Program-made: the position numbers and the translations under genes
Notes under the pieces: generated by a model
Told to the model about the DNA's origin: nothing
Database searches by the model: none
What the model saw: only the letters and a program-made list of their open reading frames with translations
Part shown: in pieces, positions 26,621 through 35,369 of the stretch
Numbering within the stretch: position 1 is the stretch's first letter
Layout: each line of letters starts with the position of its first letter
Assembly (NCBI GenBank): GCA_900102065.1
Contig: FMVK01000002.1
Span: 248,001 to 312,000, forward strand
Length of the DNA: 64,000 bases
Direction of reading: 5' to 3'
Source of the DNA: Lachnospiraceae bacterium XPB1003
Lineage (GTDB): Bacteria; Bacillota; Clostridia; Lachnospirales; Lachnospiraceae

Positions 26621-27625
26621 ATGAATAAATCTATTGATATTGTTATTCCATGGGTCGATGAAAAGGATCCGGAATGGCTTAAAAGTAAAAATGCATATGA
26701 AGAATCCAAAGGCATTGAAGGGTCCAACCTTCGCTTTCAATGCTGGGATAATCTGCACTTATGGTTTCGTGCTGTGGAGCAGTGTATGCCCTGGGTGAAT
26801 AAAATCTATTTGGTTACATGTGGCCAGGTACCATCATTTCTTGATTTAGATAATCCGCGGCTAAGACTTGTCAGGCATGAAGATTATATACCCGATAAAT
26901 ATTTGCCGACATTTAATTCCAACACTATAGAAATGAATATTCATAGGATCAGTGACCTTTCCGAGAATTTTATCCTTTTTAGCGATGATGTTTTCCCGTT
27001 GCATCCAATAGACGAAGAGTATTATTTTAAGGATAATGTTGTTTGTGATGAGGCGGTCGAGAATATTATTACAACAACATCATTTGGCGCCGTTTCAAGA
27101 GCTACACGTTATGCGCAGGTAAACAATATGTTTATCATTAATAAGTATTTTAAGAAGCGTGAGGTGCAGAAAAAAGATTGGGATAAATGGTATTGCGAGG
27201 ACTATGGAGATAGGCTTGAACGCACGAAAGCCTGTGCTTATTGGTATGATTTTCCGGGATTTTATGATCCACATATGGCAAATGCCATGAAGAAGTCTAC
27301 GCTTGCGCGATTATGGGAATTAGAACCAGAGGCAATGGATGCCGGATCGAGCGACAGATTTAGAGGCGCAGCTGATGTGACTCAATATTTGATCAGGTAT
27401 TGGCAGATCTGCACCGGTGATTTTGTGCCGAGAAGAACGCAGGGGAAGGTATTCTTCCCGACGATTGATACATATAAAGATGTTGTTGATGCAATAGACA
27501 ATAAGTCGTATCAGATGATCAGTTTTAATGAAAATTGTTTACCTGATGAATTCGAAATAATGAAAAAAGATATCAATGCATCTTTGGAAAGGATTTTTCC
27601 TGAAAGGTGTTCGTTTGAAAAATGA
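26621..27625 (+). CDS. Stealth-family sugar-phosphate transferase
   Basis: Matches the Stealth family of capsular polysaccharide phosphotransferases (hexose-1-phosphate transfer). CR1 is IDIVIPWVDEKDPEW at the N-terminus; CR2 is the segment with WDNLHLWFRAVEQCMPWVNKIYLVTCGQ, HEDYIPDKYLPTFNSNTIEMNIHRI and FILFSDDVFP. Its presence argues for phosphodiester-linked sugars in the product. It has no Rossmann module, but the next gene overlaps it by 4 nt (ATGA) and carries one. Confidence 0.88.
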   Translation: MNKSIDIVIPWVDEKDPEWLKSKNAYEESKGIEGSNLRFQCWDNLHLWFRAVEQCMPWVNKIYLVTCGQVPSFLDLDNPRLRLVRHEDYIPDKYLPTFNSNTIEMNIHRISDLSENFILFSDDVFPLHPIDEEYYFKDNVVCDEAVENIITTTSFGAVSRATRYAQVNNMFIINKYFKKREVQKKDWDKWYCEDYGDRLERTKACAYWYDFPGFYDPHMANAMKKSTLARLWELEPEAMDAGSSDRFRGAADVTQYLIRYWQICTGDFVPRRTQGKVFFPTIDTYKDVVDAIDNKSYQMISFNENCLPDEFEIMKKDINASLERIFPERCSFEK

Positions 27626-29661
27626 TTGATGAACTAATTGATAAGTACAGTTCTCAGAATATTTGCCTGTATGGTCTCGGTACCGAAACCGAGCGCTTTT
27701 TAAATGAATACAGCAGCAAACTTTCAATCGTAGGTTTGTTGGACGGATTTAAGGCGGATGGAAATCTTTATGGTTATCCTATAATTGATATTGCCGATAT
27801 TTCTTCTAAAGATGTAAAACTGATCATCGTCGTTGCACGTCCGGGTTCTTGTAAAGCGATAGCCGGGAGGATCGGCGTTTTTTGTTATGAGCACGATATT
27901 GCCTTGTTTGATGTCAGAGGCCGGGATCTGTTGCATGTTCCGGCGGTATCATTTGACTTTAATAACATAAATGGTGCATCCAAAGCTGAGTTGATGGAAA
28001 AAGCATCCGTTGCTGATGTTATCAGTTTTGACCTTTTTGATACTCTGATAATGAGGAAAGTGATGTCTTATACCGATGTGTTTGAAATCCTTGATCATCA
28101 GCTGCGTGATAAAGGGATTATTATTCCTGAGTTTACTAAGCTCAGGCTTTTTGCCGAAAAAAAGCTCTCAAATAATAAGCCCCCCAGGCTTGCACAGATT
28201 TACGATGTTGTTTTAAGGAATGCCGGCTGCAGTTTGATCGATTCTGCAAAATTGGAAAAGTTGGAATTTGAGTTGGATCTTACGCTTTTAACAGCGCGTG
28301 AATCTGTTAAGAAAGTTTTTGGTGCCGTTGTAACTTCAGGCAAGAAGGTAGTTATTACTACAGACAGTTACTATTCTAAGGAACAGATTATTCAGATTCT
28401 TGAAAAGTTTGGATTATGCGGATATGATGATCTGCTTGTTTCTTGTGAATATGGAACTGCTAAAACCCAGAGCTTGTTTTCTATATTATCAAAGAAATAC
28501 AGTAACAAAAAGATATTGCATATTGGGAATGATGAAATTGCCGATACAGAAAAAGCGAAGATCTTTAATATAGACACGTTTAGAGTTTACAGTGCTGAGG
28601 ATTTTTATGATGCACTTGGGGGACTTGGCATAGAAAATGAGATAGCAAGTATATCCGACAGAATAAAAACCGGTTTAATTTTAACAAGGCTTTTCAATGA
28701 TCCTTTTGTATTTGAGGCCGAAGAAAGGCGAGTATCGGTAAAGGATGCTTATGATATTGGCTATGTTTTCTGCGGTGCGATGATCTCGGATTTTATCCTT
28801 TGGATGATGAAGAACATTGAAATACAGGCGTGTAAGCATATTCTTTTTGGCGCAAGAGACGGTTTCCTTATTGATCGTCTGTTTAGGCTGGTGGATGATT
28901 CAAAAAAATCCTGTTATTTTCTTACTTCAAGAACTGCAGCAATTAGGGCCGGCATGGATTCACAGAAAGATATTGATTATGTGGACAGCATGAAGTTTTT
29001 TGGCTCACCGGAGGATTCTCTGCGGGTTCGATTCGGGATTGAAGCAGATGACGTTGACGGCATGTGCCGCAGTGCGGTCATACTTGATAAGGCAAAACAG
29101 CAGAGAGCGAATTACAAAAAGTACATAGATAAACTGGGAATCGGATTAGGTAAGCTTGCGTTTTTTGACTTTGTGGCAAAGGGAACAACCCAGATGTATC
29201 TTCAAAAGCTTTTTACGCAGCATATTAAAGGTTTTTATTTCCTTCAGCTGGAACCGGAATTCATGGCAGATAAGGGGCTGGACATTGAGCCTTTTTATTC
29301 TGATCAAGAGAAGGATAGCAGTGCCATTTATGATAACTACTATATACTTGAGACGATCTTGACGGCGCCATATCCACAGATAGAAGAAATGGATGATGAA
29401 GGTAATCCGGTTTTTGCAAAAGAGACACGAAGTGAGCAGGAACTGAGAGCGGTTGAGCGGGCGCAGCAAGGTGTTGCGGAGTTTTTTGAAGATTACTTGC
29501 GGATATTGCCCGGATCCGCCCAAACAGAGAATAAGAAGCTTGATGAAAAGTTTCTGGAACTCGTGAATAGGGTACGGATACTCGATGAAGAATTCCTGTC
29601 ATTAAAGGTTGAAGATCCGTTTTTCGGCAGGATGACAAATATCAAAGATGTTATAGGTTAA
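27622..29661 (+). CDS. Rossmann module + HAD-like domain + helical C-terminus
   Basis: 679 residues. The shared module occupies residues 1-105 (ICLYGLGTETERFLNEY, then VGLLDGF). A HAD-type domain follows: motif I is FDLFDTL with Asp137 as nucleophile and Phe139 in the place of the usual +2 acid/base Asp, Thr in VITTDSYYS, and HIGNDEIADTEKA as motif IV. The remaining 320 residues (GARDGFLIDRLFRL, FFDFVAKGTTQMYLQKLF) resemble the part that accompanies this HAD type in cell-surface glycan clusters (COG5610-like). It overlaps the Stealth gene by 4 nt and is the last gene of the island. Confidence 0.8.
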   Translation: MIDELIDKYSSQNICLYGLGTETERFLNEYSSKLSIVGLLDGFKADGNLYGYPIIDIADISSKDVKLIIVVARPGSCKAIAGRIGVFCYEHDIALFDVRGRDLLHVPAVSFDFNNINGASKAELMEKASVADVISFDLFDTLIMRKVMSYTDVFEILDHQLRDKGIIIPEFTKLRLFAEKKLSNNKPPRLAQIYDVVLRNAGCSLIDSAKLEKLEFELDLTLLTARESVKKVFGAVVTSGKKVVITTDSYYSKEQIIQILEKFGLCGYDDLLVSCEYGTAKTQSLFSILSKKYSNKKILHIGNDEIADTEKAKIFNIDTFRVYSAEDFYDALGGLGIENEIASISDRIKTGLILTRLFNDPFVFEAEERRVSVKDAYDIGYVFCGAMISDFILWMMKNIEIQACKHILFGARDGFLIDRLFRLVDDSKKSCYFLTSRTAAIRAGMDSQKDIDYVDSMKFFGSPEDSLRVRFGIEADDVDGMCRSAVILDKAKQQRANYKKYIDKLGIGLGKLAFFDFVAKGTTQMYLQKLFTQHIKGFYFLQLEPEFMADKGLDIEPFYSDQEKDSSAIYDNYYILETILTAPYPQIEEMDDEGNPVFAKETRSEQELRAVERAQQGVAEFFEDYLRILPGSAQTENKKLDEKFLELVNRVRILDEEFLSLKVEDPFFGRMTNIKDVIG

Positions 29662-29680
29662 TGAGTTTCGCCTCGGCTTT

Positions 29681-30748
29681 TCACTCATCCTTCCTTAGCT
29701 TGACCATATTGGCTGCAAGTCTTTTCTTTTCCTCATTAGAAGATGCATAATGCTTCCTGGTGGTATTCACGTCCTTATGGCCCAGAACGCTTGCTACCAG
29801 ATAGATATCTCCGCTTTCACGATACAACGCGGTACCGTAGGTTGAACGCAGCTTATGGGGAGTTATCTTCTTTAGAGTCGTTACTTCCGAAGCATATTTT
29901 TTGACCAGGTTTTCCACGGCGCGAACTGTGATGCGACGGTTTTGTATGGATAAGAAGAGGGCATTTTCGTGCCCGGAGATGGGAACGATCTTCTTTCTTT
30001 CATCTATATAAGCGGACAACGCTTCTTCGGCTTCTTCGCCGAAATATACGGTTGCTTCGTTGCCACCCTTTCTGATGATACGTATCGCACCATTGTCAAA
30101 GTCCACATCGGTGAGATTTAAGCCTACGCATTCGGATACACGGATACCGGTGCCGAGGAGCAGAGTGATCAGCGCCAGATCCCGGATAGCGGTCTTTTGA
30201 TGATATTTTCTCTGATGGCCTGACTCCTGATCGGAGCCGTTTTCGATGGTATCCAGAAGTTTGGCAACTTCGGCCGGATCCAGCCTTATGATATTTTTCT
30301 CATGGAGCTTAGGCATACGTACCAAAGCAGCGGGATTGAGCTTAATCAGCTCGGATTCGCAAAGATATGTATACAGACTTTTTAAAGCGGAGAGCTTTCT
30401 GCATTTTCCGCGTTCCTCATTATGATGCTGTACTCCGTCCGGACCTTCGTACCAGGTCAGGTATTCCATATAATTCTCTATATCGAACTTTTCGATCTTT
30501 TCCATGGCATCCAGAGGGATGTCTGCGATCTTTTCGTAGGGGGTGGGGAAGACGTAATCATTTATATATCTGAAGAACACCTGGAGATCATAAGCGTATC
30601 CTACACGGGTCCTGGTGCTTACTCGGTCTCTTATGCCCACGAAAAAATGTGTGCAGAAGCGAGGAAGGACTCGCTCCATTTCTCTGAGTTTTTCGTTATT
30701 TGTTAATTTGATCAGTTCATGATAATTGTCTGTTTTGGGATTATTCAT
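29681..30748 (-). CDS. tyrosine recombinase, XerC/XerD-like
   Basis: Phage-type site-specific recombinase of 355 residues from the ATG at 30748; the open frame continues 19 codons upstream without a ribosome site. An N-terminal SAM-like core-binding domain precedes the catalytic domain, in which Arg (LLGTGIRVSECVGL), the beta-turn Lys (IRKGGNEATVYF), HKLRSTYG, LGHKDVNTTRKHY with His and Tyr can be seen. It faces the end of the glycan island, 19 nt after the last island gene. It may be the chromosomal Xer recombinase or a recombinase acting on local DNA; no inverted target sites were recognised. Confidence 0.88.
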   Translation of the reverse strand: MNNPKTDNYHELIKLTNNEKLREMERVLPRFCTHFFVGIRDRVSTRTRVGYAYDLQVFFRYINDYVFPTPYEKIADIPLDAMEKIEKFDIENYMEYLTWYEGPDGVQHHNEERGKCRKLSALKSLYTYLCESELIKLNPAALVRMPKLHEKNIIRLDPAEVAKLLDTIENGSDQESGHQRKYHQKTAIRDLALITLLLGTGIRVSECVGLNLTDVDFDNGAIRIIRKGGNEATVYFGEEAEEALSAYIDERKKIVPISGHENALFLSIQNRRITVRAVENLVKKYASEVTTLKKITPHKLRSTYGTALYRESGDIYLVASVLGHKDVNTTRKHYASSNEEKKRLAANMVKLRKDE

Positions 30749-30916
30749 AACATTTCCAACGATAATCTGATAAAATGATTTACATAAAAATATTATCATT
30801 TTCAATAATCTTCTTCAAGTTGGGAACTTTGTTCAAAAGCATCCTTATCTGTTAATGAAAGAATGTAAGTGGTATACTGAAAAATGATATGTTAAATAGA
30901 ATCGGAGGAAATAACT

Positions 30917-32362
30917 TTGAAAATAAAAGGCTCAAAATACTTAAGCTGGGGACTCACTGTTTTTCTTACAGCCTGCGCGATAATCACTTTCGGTTTTCTT
31001 ATATTCAATTTTAAAAGCGTGAAAGACGCCATAGGGAAGATCTTTATGATCTTGTCGCCGGTGGTTGACGGTTTTGTCATCGCATTTCTTTTAACACCCC
31101 TTGTAAATTTTATCGAGAAATTCATTTTCGAAGGGAAGTACAGCAAGAAGCTGTTCCTGGATAGAAAGACCGGCACGGAAGTTACGCCCAAGAGAAAAGC
31201 TCGTATCCGCAAATGGGTACGCGGACTTACTATAGTCGTGGTTTATATCGCTGCAATCTATATCCTGTATTGTTTCTTCAAATATATCATTCCTGAGATC
31301 GTAACCAGTTTGGAAAAGATCGTCAACCAGTTCCCTGAGTATGAGAAAAACCTTATCGATTGGACAAACAGCCTTTTAAAGAGATATCCGGATCTTGAAA
31401 AACAGCTCAACGATTTTCTTGTTACCCATGATAAAGATATCAATGACTGGGTGGCTGAAAATGTAATCGGTAAAGCACAGGATTTTGCAGTCGGTCTTTC
31501 TACGGGAGTATTAGGGATAGTAAAATCGATCTTCAATCTCATACTCGGAATACTGATATCGATCTATATCATCAACAGTAAGGAACTCTTTATAGGCCAG
31601 GGGAAGAAGATCATTTACGCTTTTATGAAGAGAGAAAGCGCCAATGCATTTATCCACAATGTGCGTTTCACCAGCAAGACTTTCATTGATTTCTTTGTAG
31701 GCAAGATCGTCGATTCGATCATAATCGGTATATTGTGCTTTATTGTTACAACTATAGTAGGAACACCGTACGCGGCTCTGGTATCCCTTATAGTGGGCGT
31801 GACAAATGTGATACCTTATTTCGGACCGTTTATCGGTGCGATCCCCAGTGCCATACTGGTACTCATGGTAGATCCGAAGCATTGTTTGTATTTTATTATC
31901 ATTATCCTTGTACTTCAGCAGCTGGACGGTAATGTGATAGGACCTGCGATCCTCGGCCAGTCTACAGGTTTATCTGCATTCTGGGTAATATTTGCCATCA
32001 CGATCTTCGGCGGAATATGGGGCCCTCTGGGAATGCTGGTGGGCGTTCCTTTGTTCGCTGTGATCTATACGTCCGTAAGGGCTCTGATAGCTTCGAATCT
32101 GGCCAAAAAATCCTTGCCGGACAATACAGCAAAATATGTCTATGTTGATTATATTGATGACGAAGGGAACTTTATCCGCATTCCCAAGAAAGAAGTCAAG
32201 GATGTGGTTTCCAAGCATGGTTTCAAGGGATTAATTGCTAATCTCGGAAAAAAGAATGAAGATTCCGAAGAATCCGATGATGAACTTGAAGTTCTTGAAG
32301 AAGCTGAAGATTCTTCCGACGTTACTACCGATGTTAAAGCATCGGATGAATCCAAAAAATAA
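30917..32362 (+). CDS. AI-2E family transporter
   Basis: Membrane protein of 481 residues with about eight hydrophobic segments and the conserved core of the AI-2E/PerM family: GLSTGVLGIVKSIFNLILGILISIYI in part, then FGPFIGAIPSAILVLM and DGNVIGPAILGQSTGLSAFWVIFAI. Members export small molecules or ions; autoinducer-2 export is known only for some. The C-terminus is a long acidic tail (SEESDDELEVLEEAEDSS). Start is a TTG with CGGAGGA upstream. Confidence 0.9.
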   Translation: MKIKGSKYLSWGLTVFLTACAIITFGFLIFNFKSVKDAIGKIFMILSPVVDGFVIAFLLTPLVNFIEKFIFEGKYSKKLFLDRKTGTEVTPKRKARIRKWVRGLTIVVVYIAAIYILYCFFKYIIPEIVTSLEKIVNQFPEYEKNLIDWTNSLLKRYPDLEKQLNDFLVTHDKDINDWVAENVIGKAQDFAVGLSTGVLGIVKSIFNLILGILISIYIINSKELFIGQGKKIIYAFMKRESANAFIHNVRFTSKTFIDFFVGKIVDSIIIGILCFIVTTIVGTPYAALVSLIVGVTNVIPYFGPFIGAIPSAILVLMVDPKHCLYFIIIILVLQQLDGNVIGPAILGQSTGLSAFWVIFAITIFGGIWGPLGMLVGVPLFAVIYTSVRALIASNLAKKSLPDNTAKYVYVDYIDDEGNFIRIPKKEVKDVVSKHGFKGLIANLGKKNEDSEESDDELEVLEEAEDSSDVTTDVKASDESKK

Positions 32363-32459
32363 TTAAAGATAATAAGATCGGATATCCGGTTATTTTGAGA
32401 TAAAAGCGCCTGAAATCAGCCGGTGGGATAGATACAGAACTATTCGCTAAATACAGATT

Positions 32460-32579
32460 TTACGAAGAGATATAGCAAAGCATGGCCTTCTGCATTCGGC
32501 TGACAAATTCATTTTCCGTATTAAAAGGAAGTCCCCGTCCTGTGAAAGGGCTGCTTGTTAAAAATAGAATTTTGCTCAT
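32460..32579 (-). pseudogene. 5' fragment of a peptidase E/S51-like gene
   Basis: Thirty-nine codons (MSKILFLTSSPFTGRGLPFN, then ENEFVSRMQKA) resemble the start of the peptidase S51/type 1 glutamine-amidotransferase-like family, ending at a stop where the family continues for another 180 residues. TTGGAG precedes the ATG. The rest of the gene is not recognisable in the surrounding 240 nt, so this is a relic left by deletion. Confidence 0.5.
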
Positions 32580-32604
32580 ATATACATCTCCAATTTTTTA
32601 AATC

Positions 32605-33528
32605 TCAGATCGAATTTTCCAGATCATTTAATATCTTCGTAAAGTATTCCGGAAGCTCGGAATCGAATTGAAGTCTTCCGGATCCGTCCGGTGCATCAAA
32701 TCCTATGGATTTTGCGTGCAAGACCTGGCCGCATGTATTTTTATATCTGTTTTCGTGTATTCCGTACACAGGATCGCCGACAAGCGGATGTCCGATGCTG
32801 GCCATGTGAACACGTATCTGATGGGTTCTGCCGGTCTCCAGATTACATTTAATATAAGCATAGTCCTTATATTGCTTTAAGACACTGTAATGCGTTACAG
32901 CGGGCTTTCCGAAGCCTTCAGCCACGACAGCCATCTTTTTGCGGTCTTTATCACTTCGGCCAAGCGGTTTGTTAACGGTTCCGAACTCTTCGCTAAATAT
33001 TCCGTGGACTATTGCGTGATATGTTCGTTCTATGCTATGGATCTTTAACTGTTCGGCAATATTTCTGTGGGCATTGTCATTTTTGCATATTATCAGAAGC
33101 CCGGATGTGTCTTTATCTATGCGATGAACGATGCCGGGACGCATTATGCCATTTATCCCCGACAGGTCTTTACAGTGATGCAATACGGCATTTACCACTG
33201 TTCCGGTTAAATGCCCCGGCGCCGGATGAACGACCATATCCTTAGGTTTATTGATTATGATCAGATCTTTATTCTCAAAAACAATATTTAAAGGAATTTC
33301 TTCCGGAATGATCTCCGGGATGACCGGCTCAGGAAGGTCAAATATCAACTCATCCCCTGCCACGACTTTCGTTGAAGATTTTATGGTTTTACCGTTTAAT
33401 ACAATATTCCCGTCTTTGATCAGCTTTTGAAGATAAGTTCGGGAACAGTCAGGCATAAGAAGAGCCGAGATCCTGTCCGCACGCTCATTTTCATATTCTT
33501 CGGATATTACGAATCTGCTGATACTCAT
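32605..33528 (-). CDS. rluD: RluA/RluD-family pseudouridine synthase
   Basis: Modifies uridine in RNA, typically 23S rRNA. An N-terminal S4 RNA-binding domain (MPDCSRTYLQKLIKDGNIVLNG) is followed by the catalytic domain with HRIDKDTSGLL at 135-145 (catalytic Asp138) and TGRTHQIRVHMASIGHPLVGD. Length, 307 residues, is normal. It is the last gene of a leftward aroB-lspA-rluD group, 8 nt after lspA; the lspA-rluD pair is standard in Bacillota. Confidence 0.93.
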   Translation of the reverse strand: MSISRFVISEEYENERADRISALLMPDCSRTYLQKLIKDGNIVLNGKTIKSSTKVVAGDELIFDLPEPVIPEIIPEEIPLNIVFENKDLIIINKPKDMVVHPAPGHLTGTVVNAVLHHCKDLSGINGIMRPGIVHRIDKDTSGLLIICKNDNAHRNIAEQLKIHSIERTYHAIVHGIFSEEFGTVNKPLGRSDKDRKKMAVVAEGFGKPAVTHYSVLKQYKDYAYIKCNLETGRTHQIRVHMASIGHPLVGDPVYGIHENRYKNTCGQVLHAKSIGFDAPDGSGRLQFDSELPEYFTKILNDLENSI

Positions 33529-33536
33529 TTTTAGGA

Positions 33537-34214
33537 TTATTTTTCTTTTTCTTCGCTCTCTGACGAGTCAGTTTTATTCTTGTCAGCTTTTTTCCTGCCA
33601 AAGGAAATGAAGCTCAGATCATCATCTTTATACGTGAACAGGAATAAGAAAAGCAACAGGAATACAGCTACGACTACACAGATATCGGCATAATTGAAAA
33701 TGGGAAAATTGATTATATGGAAAAAAATAAAATCTGTAACAGACTGCTTCCCGATCCTGTCTATCATATTACCGACGGCCCCGGATAAAACCAATGCCAG
33801 AGCGATATGGAGGGCACCGTATTTCTTATCTGCAGGTATCCTTACCAGGATAGCTATACAACCTGCCATTATAACTATCGTGCATATCAGAAATAAGGGT
33901 ATCTGTCCTTTCATCATCCCCCAGACCGCACCTGTATTTTCAAGATGATAGATCTTAAGAACACCGGGGATCACATCAAAATTATCACCGGGCTTCAGAT
34001 TTGTCCGGATCCAGTCCTTAGTAAAAAAATCCGTGTAAAGAGTGGATATGAAGACCGTTGCATCCTGGATCAAAAGGAACTTTTTAAGATTTTCAACTTT
34101 TGAAGAAGCGTTCTTTTTGCAGACAAGCCATGTCTCAAATAAGTAAAGCAAGGTCAGAAGAGTTACAGGGATGATGGCAATGTGTGTTCCTGAATACGTA
34201 TAAGCTGTGTTCAT
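33537..34214 (-). CDS. lspA: lipoprotein signal peptidase (signal peptidase II)
   Basis: Membrane aspartyl peptidase that removes signal peptides from prolipoproteins. Catalytic regions are GNMIDRIGKQSVTDFI and FNYADICVVV, each with a conserved Asp; HLENTGAVWG and DFFTKDW match other family blocks. At 225 residues it is longer than the usual 150-170: an extra N-terminal membrane segment (about 50 residues) and a charged C-terminal tail (GRKKADKNKTDSSESEEKEK) are added. Its ATG overlaps the aroB stop by 3 nt. Confidence 0.92.
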   Translation of the reverse strand: MNTAYTYSGTHIAIIPVTLLTLLYLFETWLVCKKNASSKVENLKKFLLIQDATVFISTLYTDFFTKDWIRTNLKPGDNFDVIPGVLKIYHLENTGAVWGMMKGQIPLFLICTIVIMAGCIAILVRIPADKKYGALHIALALVLSGAVGNMIDRIGKQSVTDFIFFHIINFPIFNYADICVVVAVFLLLFLFLFTYKDDDLSFISFGRKKADKNKTDSSESEEKEK

Positions 34215-35320
34215 GCCTTTTCATCCTCTTCGGTGAAGTTGATCTCATTTATTCCGGCGATCATCTCTTCGTCCGTAACAGTCTGGTCAATATATGCTTT
34301 TCCAACTCTCTTAAGCAGTATGAATTTTATACCGCCGTCAATGGATTTCTTATCGGATTTAGTAAGCTCAACAATCTTCTCGGGCTCCAGATCATCAATG
34401 GAAATGGGAAGATTAAAAGGGACAAACATATCGCGGATCTCATAATATTCATCCTTTGAGAGTTTGTTTTTTTGCCATGAAATATATGATGCGGCAACGC
34501 ATCCGAGAGCTACGCATTCACCATGGAGCAGTTCGAAGTTCTTGTATTTTTCGATCGCGTGCCCGATGGTATGACCGAAATTGAGCAAAGCGCGGTCACC
34601 TTTTTCCAAAGGATCTCTCTCGACGATCTTTTGCTTGCAGATGCAGCATGTCTCGATCATCTCTTCAAGAGTGGCGTCATCCCTGTCGTGGATCTCGTAC
34701 ATCTTGGAAATAAGCCACTCGAAGAAACTCTCATCCATGATAAGACCGTATTTCATTACTTCCGCCATTCCTGCATAGAACTGTCTTGCATCCAAAGTCG
34801 ATAAAGTTTTGGTATTGATATAGACTAATTTGGGCATCTTGAATGCTCCGACCATATTCTTATACTGATCGAAATCCACACCGGTCTTACCTCCGATCGA
34901 GGAATCAACCTGGGCTAAAAGCGTTGTGGGTATCTGAATAAATTCAATCCCACGTAAGTAGATTGAGGCGCAAAATCCGGCTATATCCCCAACAACACCG
35001 CCACCCACAGCAACAGCAAGATCGTTTCTGTTGAGTTTATTTTCGATCATAAATCTGATGATATCCTGAACGGTGTTAAGATTCTTGCTTGGTTCTCCGG
35101 CTTCGAACGCATATACAAATACGTTTGAACAAACTTTTTCAAGTTCTGTCTTAACACTTTCTACATGAAGATCCTTAACCTTACTGTCAGTGATTATGAC
35201 AGCTTTCTTTGATTCGAATCCAAGTGCTTTTACACGATCTGAGAGTTCGGAATAATCCGTTCCGATCACAATATCATACGAAGGTTTTTTGTTGTAATTT
35301 ACTGTTAATAATCTGGACAT
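34211..35320 (-). CDS. aroB: 3-dehydroquinate synthase
   Basis: Second enzyme of the shikimate pathway: converts DAHP to 3-dehydroquinate using NAD and a divalent metal. Motifs: AFEAGEPSKNLNTVQ, VAVGGGVVGDIAGFCASIYLRGI, QIPTTLLAQVDSSIGGKTGVD, and the metal-binding LLNFGHTIGHAIE and LHGECVALG. Length 369 residues is typical. Overlap with lspA suggests an operon of otherwise unrelated housekeeping genes. Confidence 0.96.
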   Translation of the reverse strand: MSRLLTVNYNKKPSYDIVIGTDYSELSDRVKALGFESKKAVIITDSKVKDLHVESVKTELEKVCSNVFVYAFEAGEPSKNLNTVQDIIRFMIENKLNRNDLAVAVGGGVVGDIAGFCASIYLRGIEFIQIPTTLLAQVDSSIGGKTGVDFDQYKNMVGAFKMPKLVYINTKTLSTLDARQFYAGMAEVMKYGLIMDESFFEWLISKMYEIHDRDDATLEEMIETCCICKQKIVERDPLEKGDRALLNFGHTIGHAIEKYKNFELLHGECVALGCVAASYISWQKNKLSKDEYYEIRDMFVPFNLPISIDDLEPEKIVELTKSDKKSIDGGIKFILLKRVGKAYIDQTVTDEEMIAGINEINFTEEDEKA

Positions 35321-35369
35321 GATCTACTCCATTAAAAAAATATTACATATAAGGCTTTGCTAAAAATGA

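Noticed and set aside
9167-29661. Reading the island as a rhamnose or teichoic-acid cluster
   Set aside because: Only an RmlD-like reductase and a TupA-like protein point that way; rmlA/B/C, tag or tua partners are absent.
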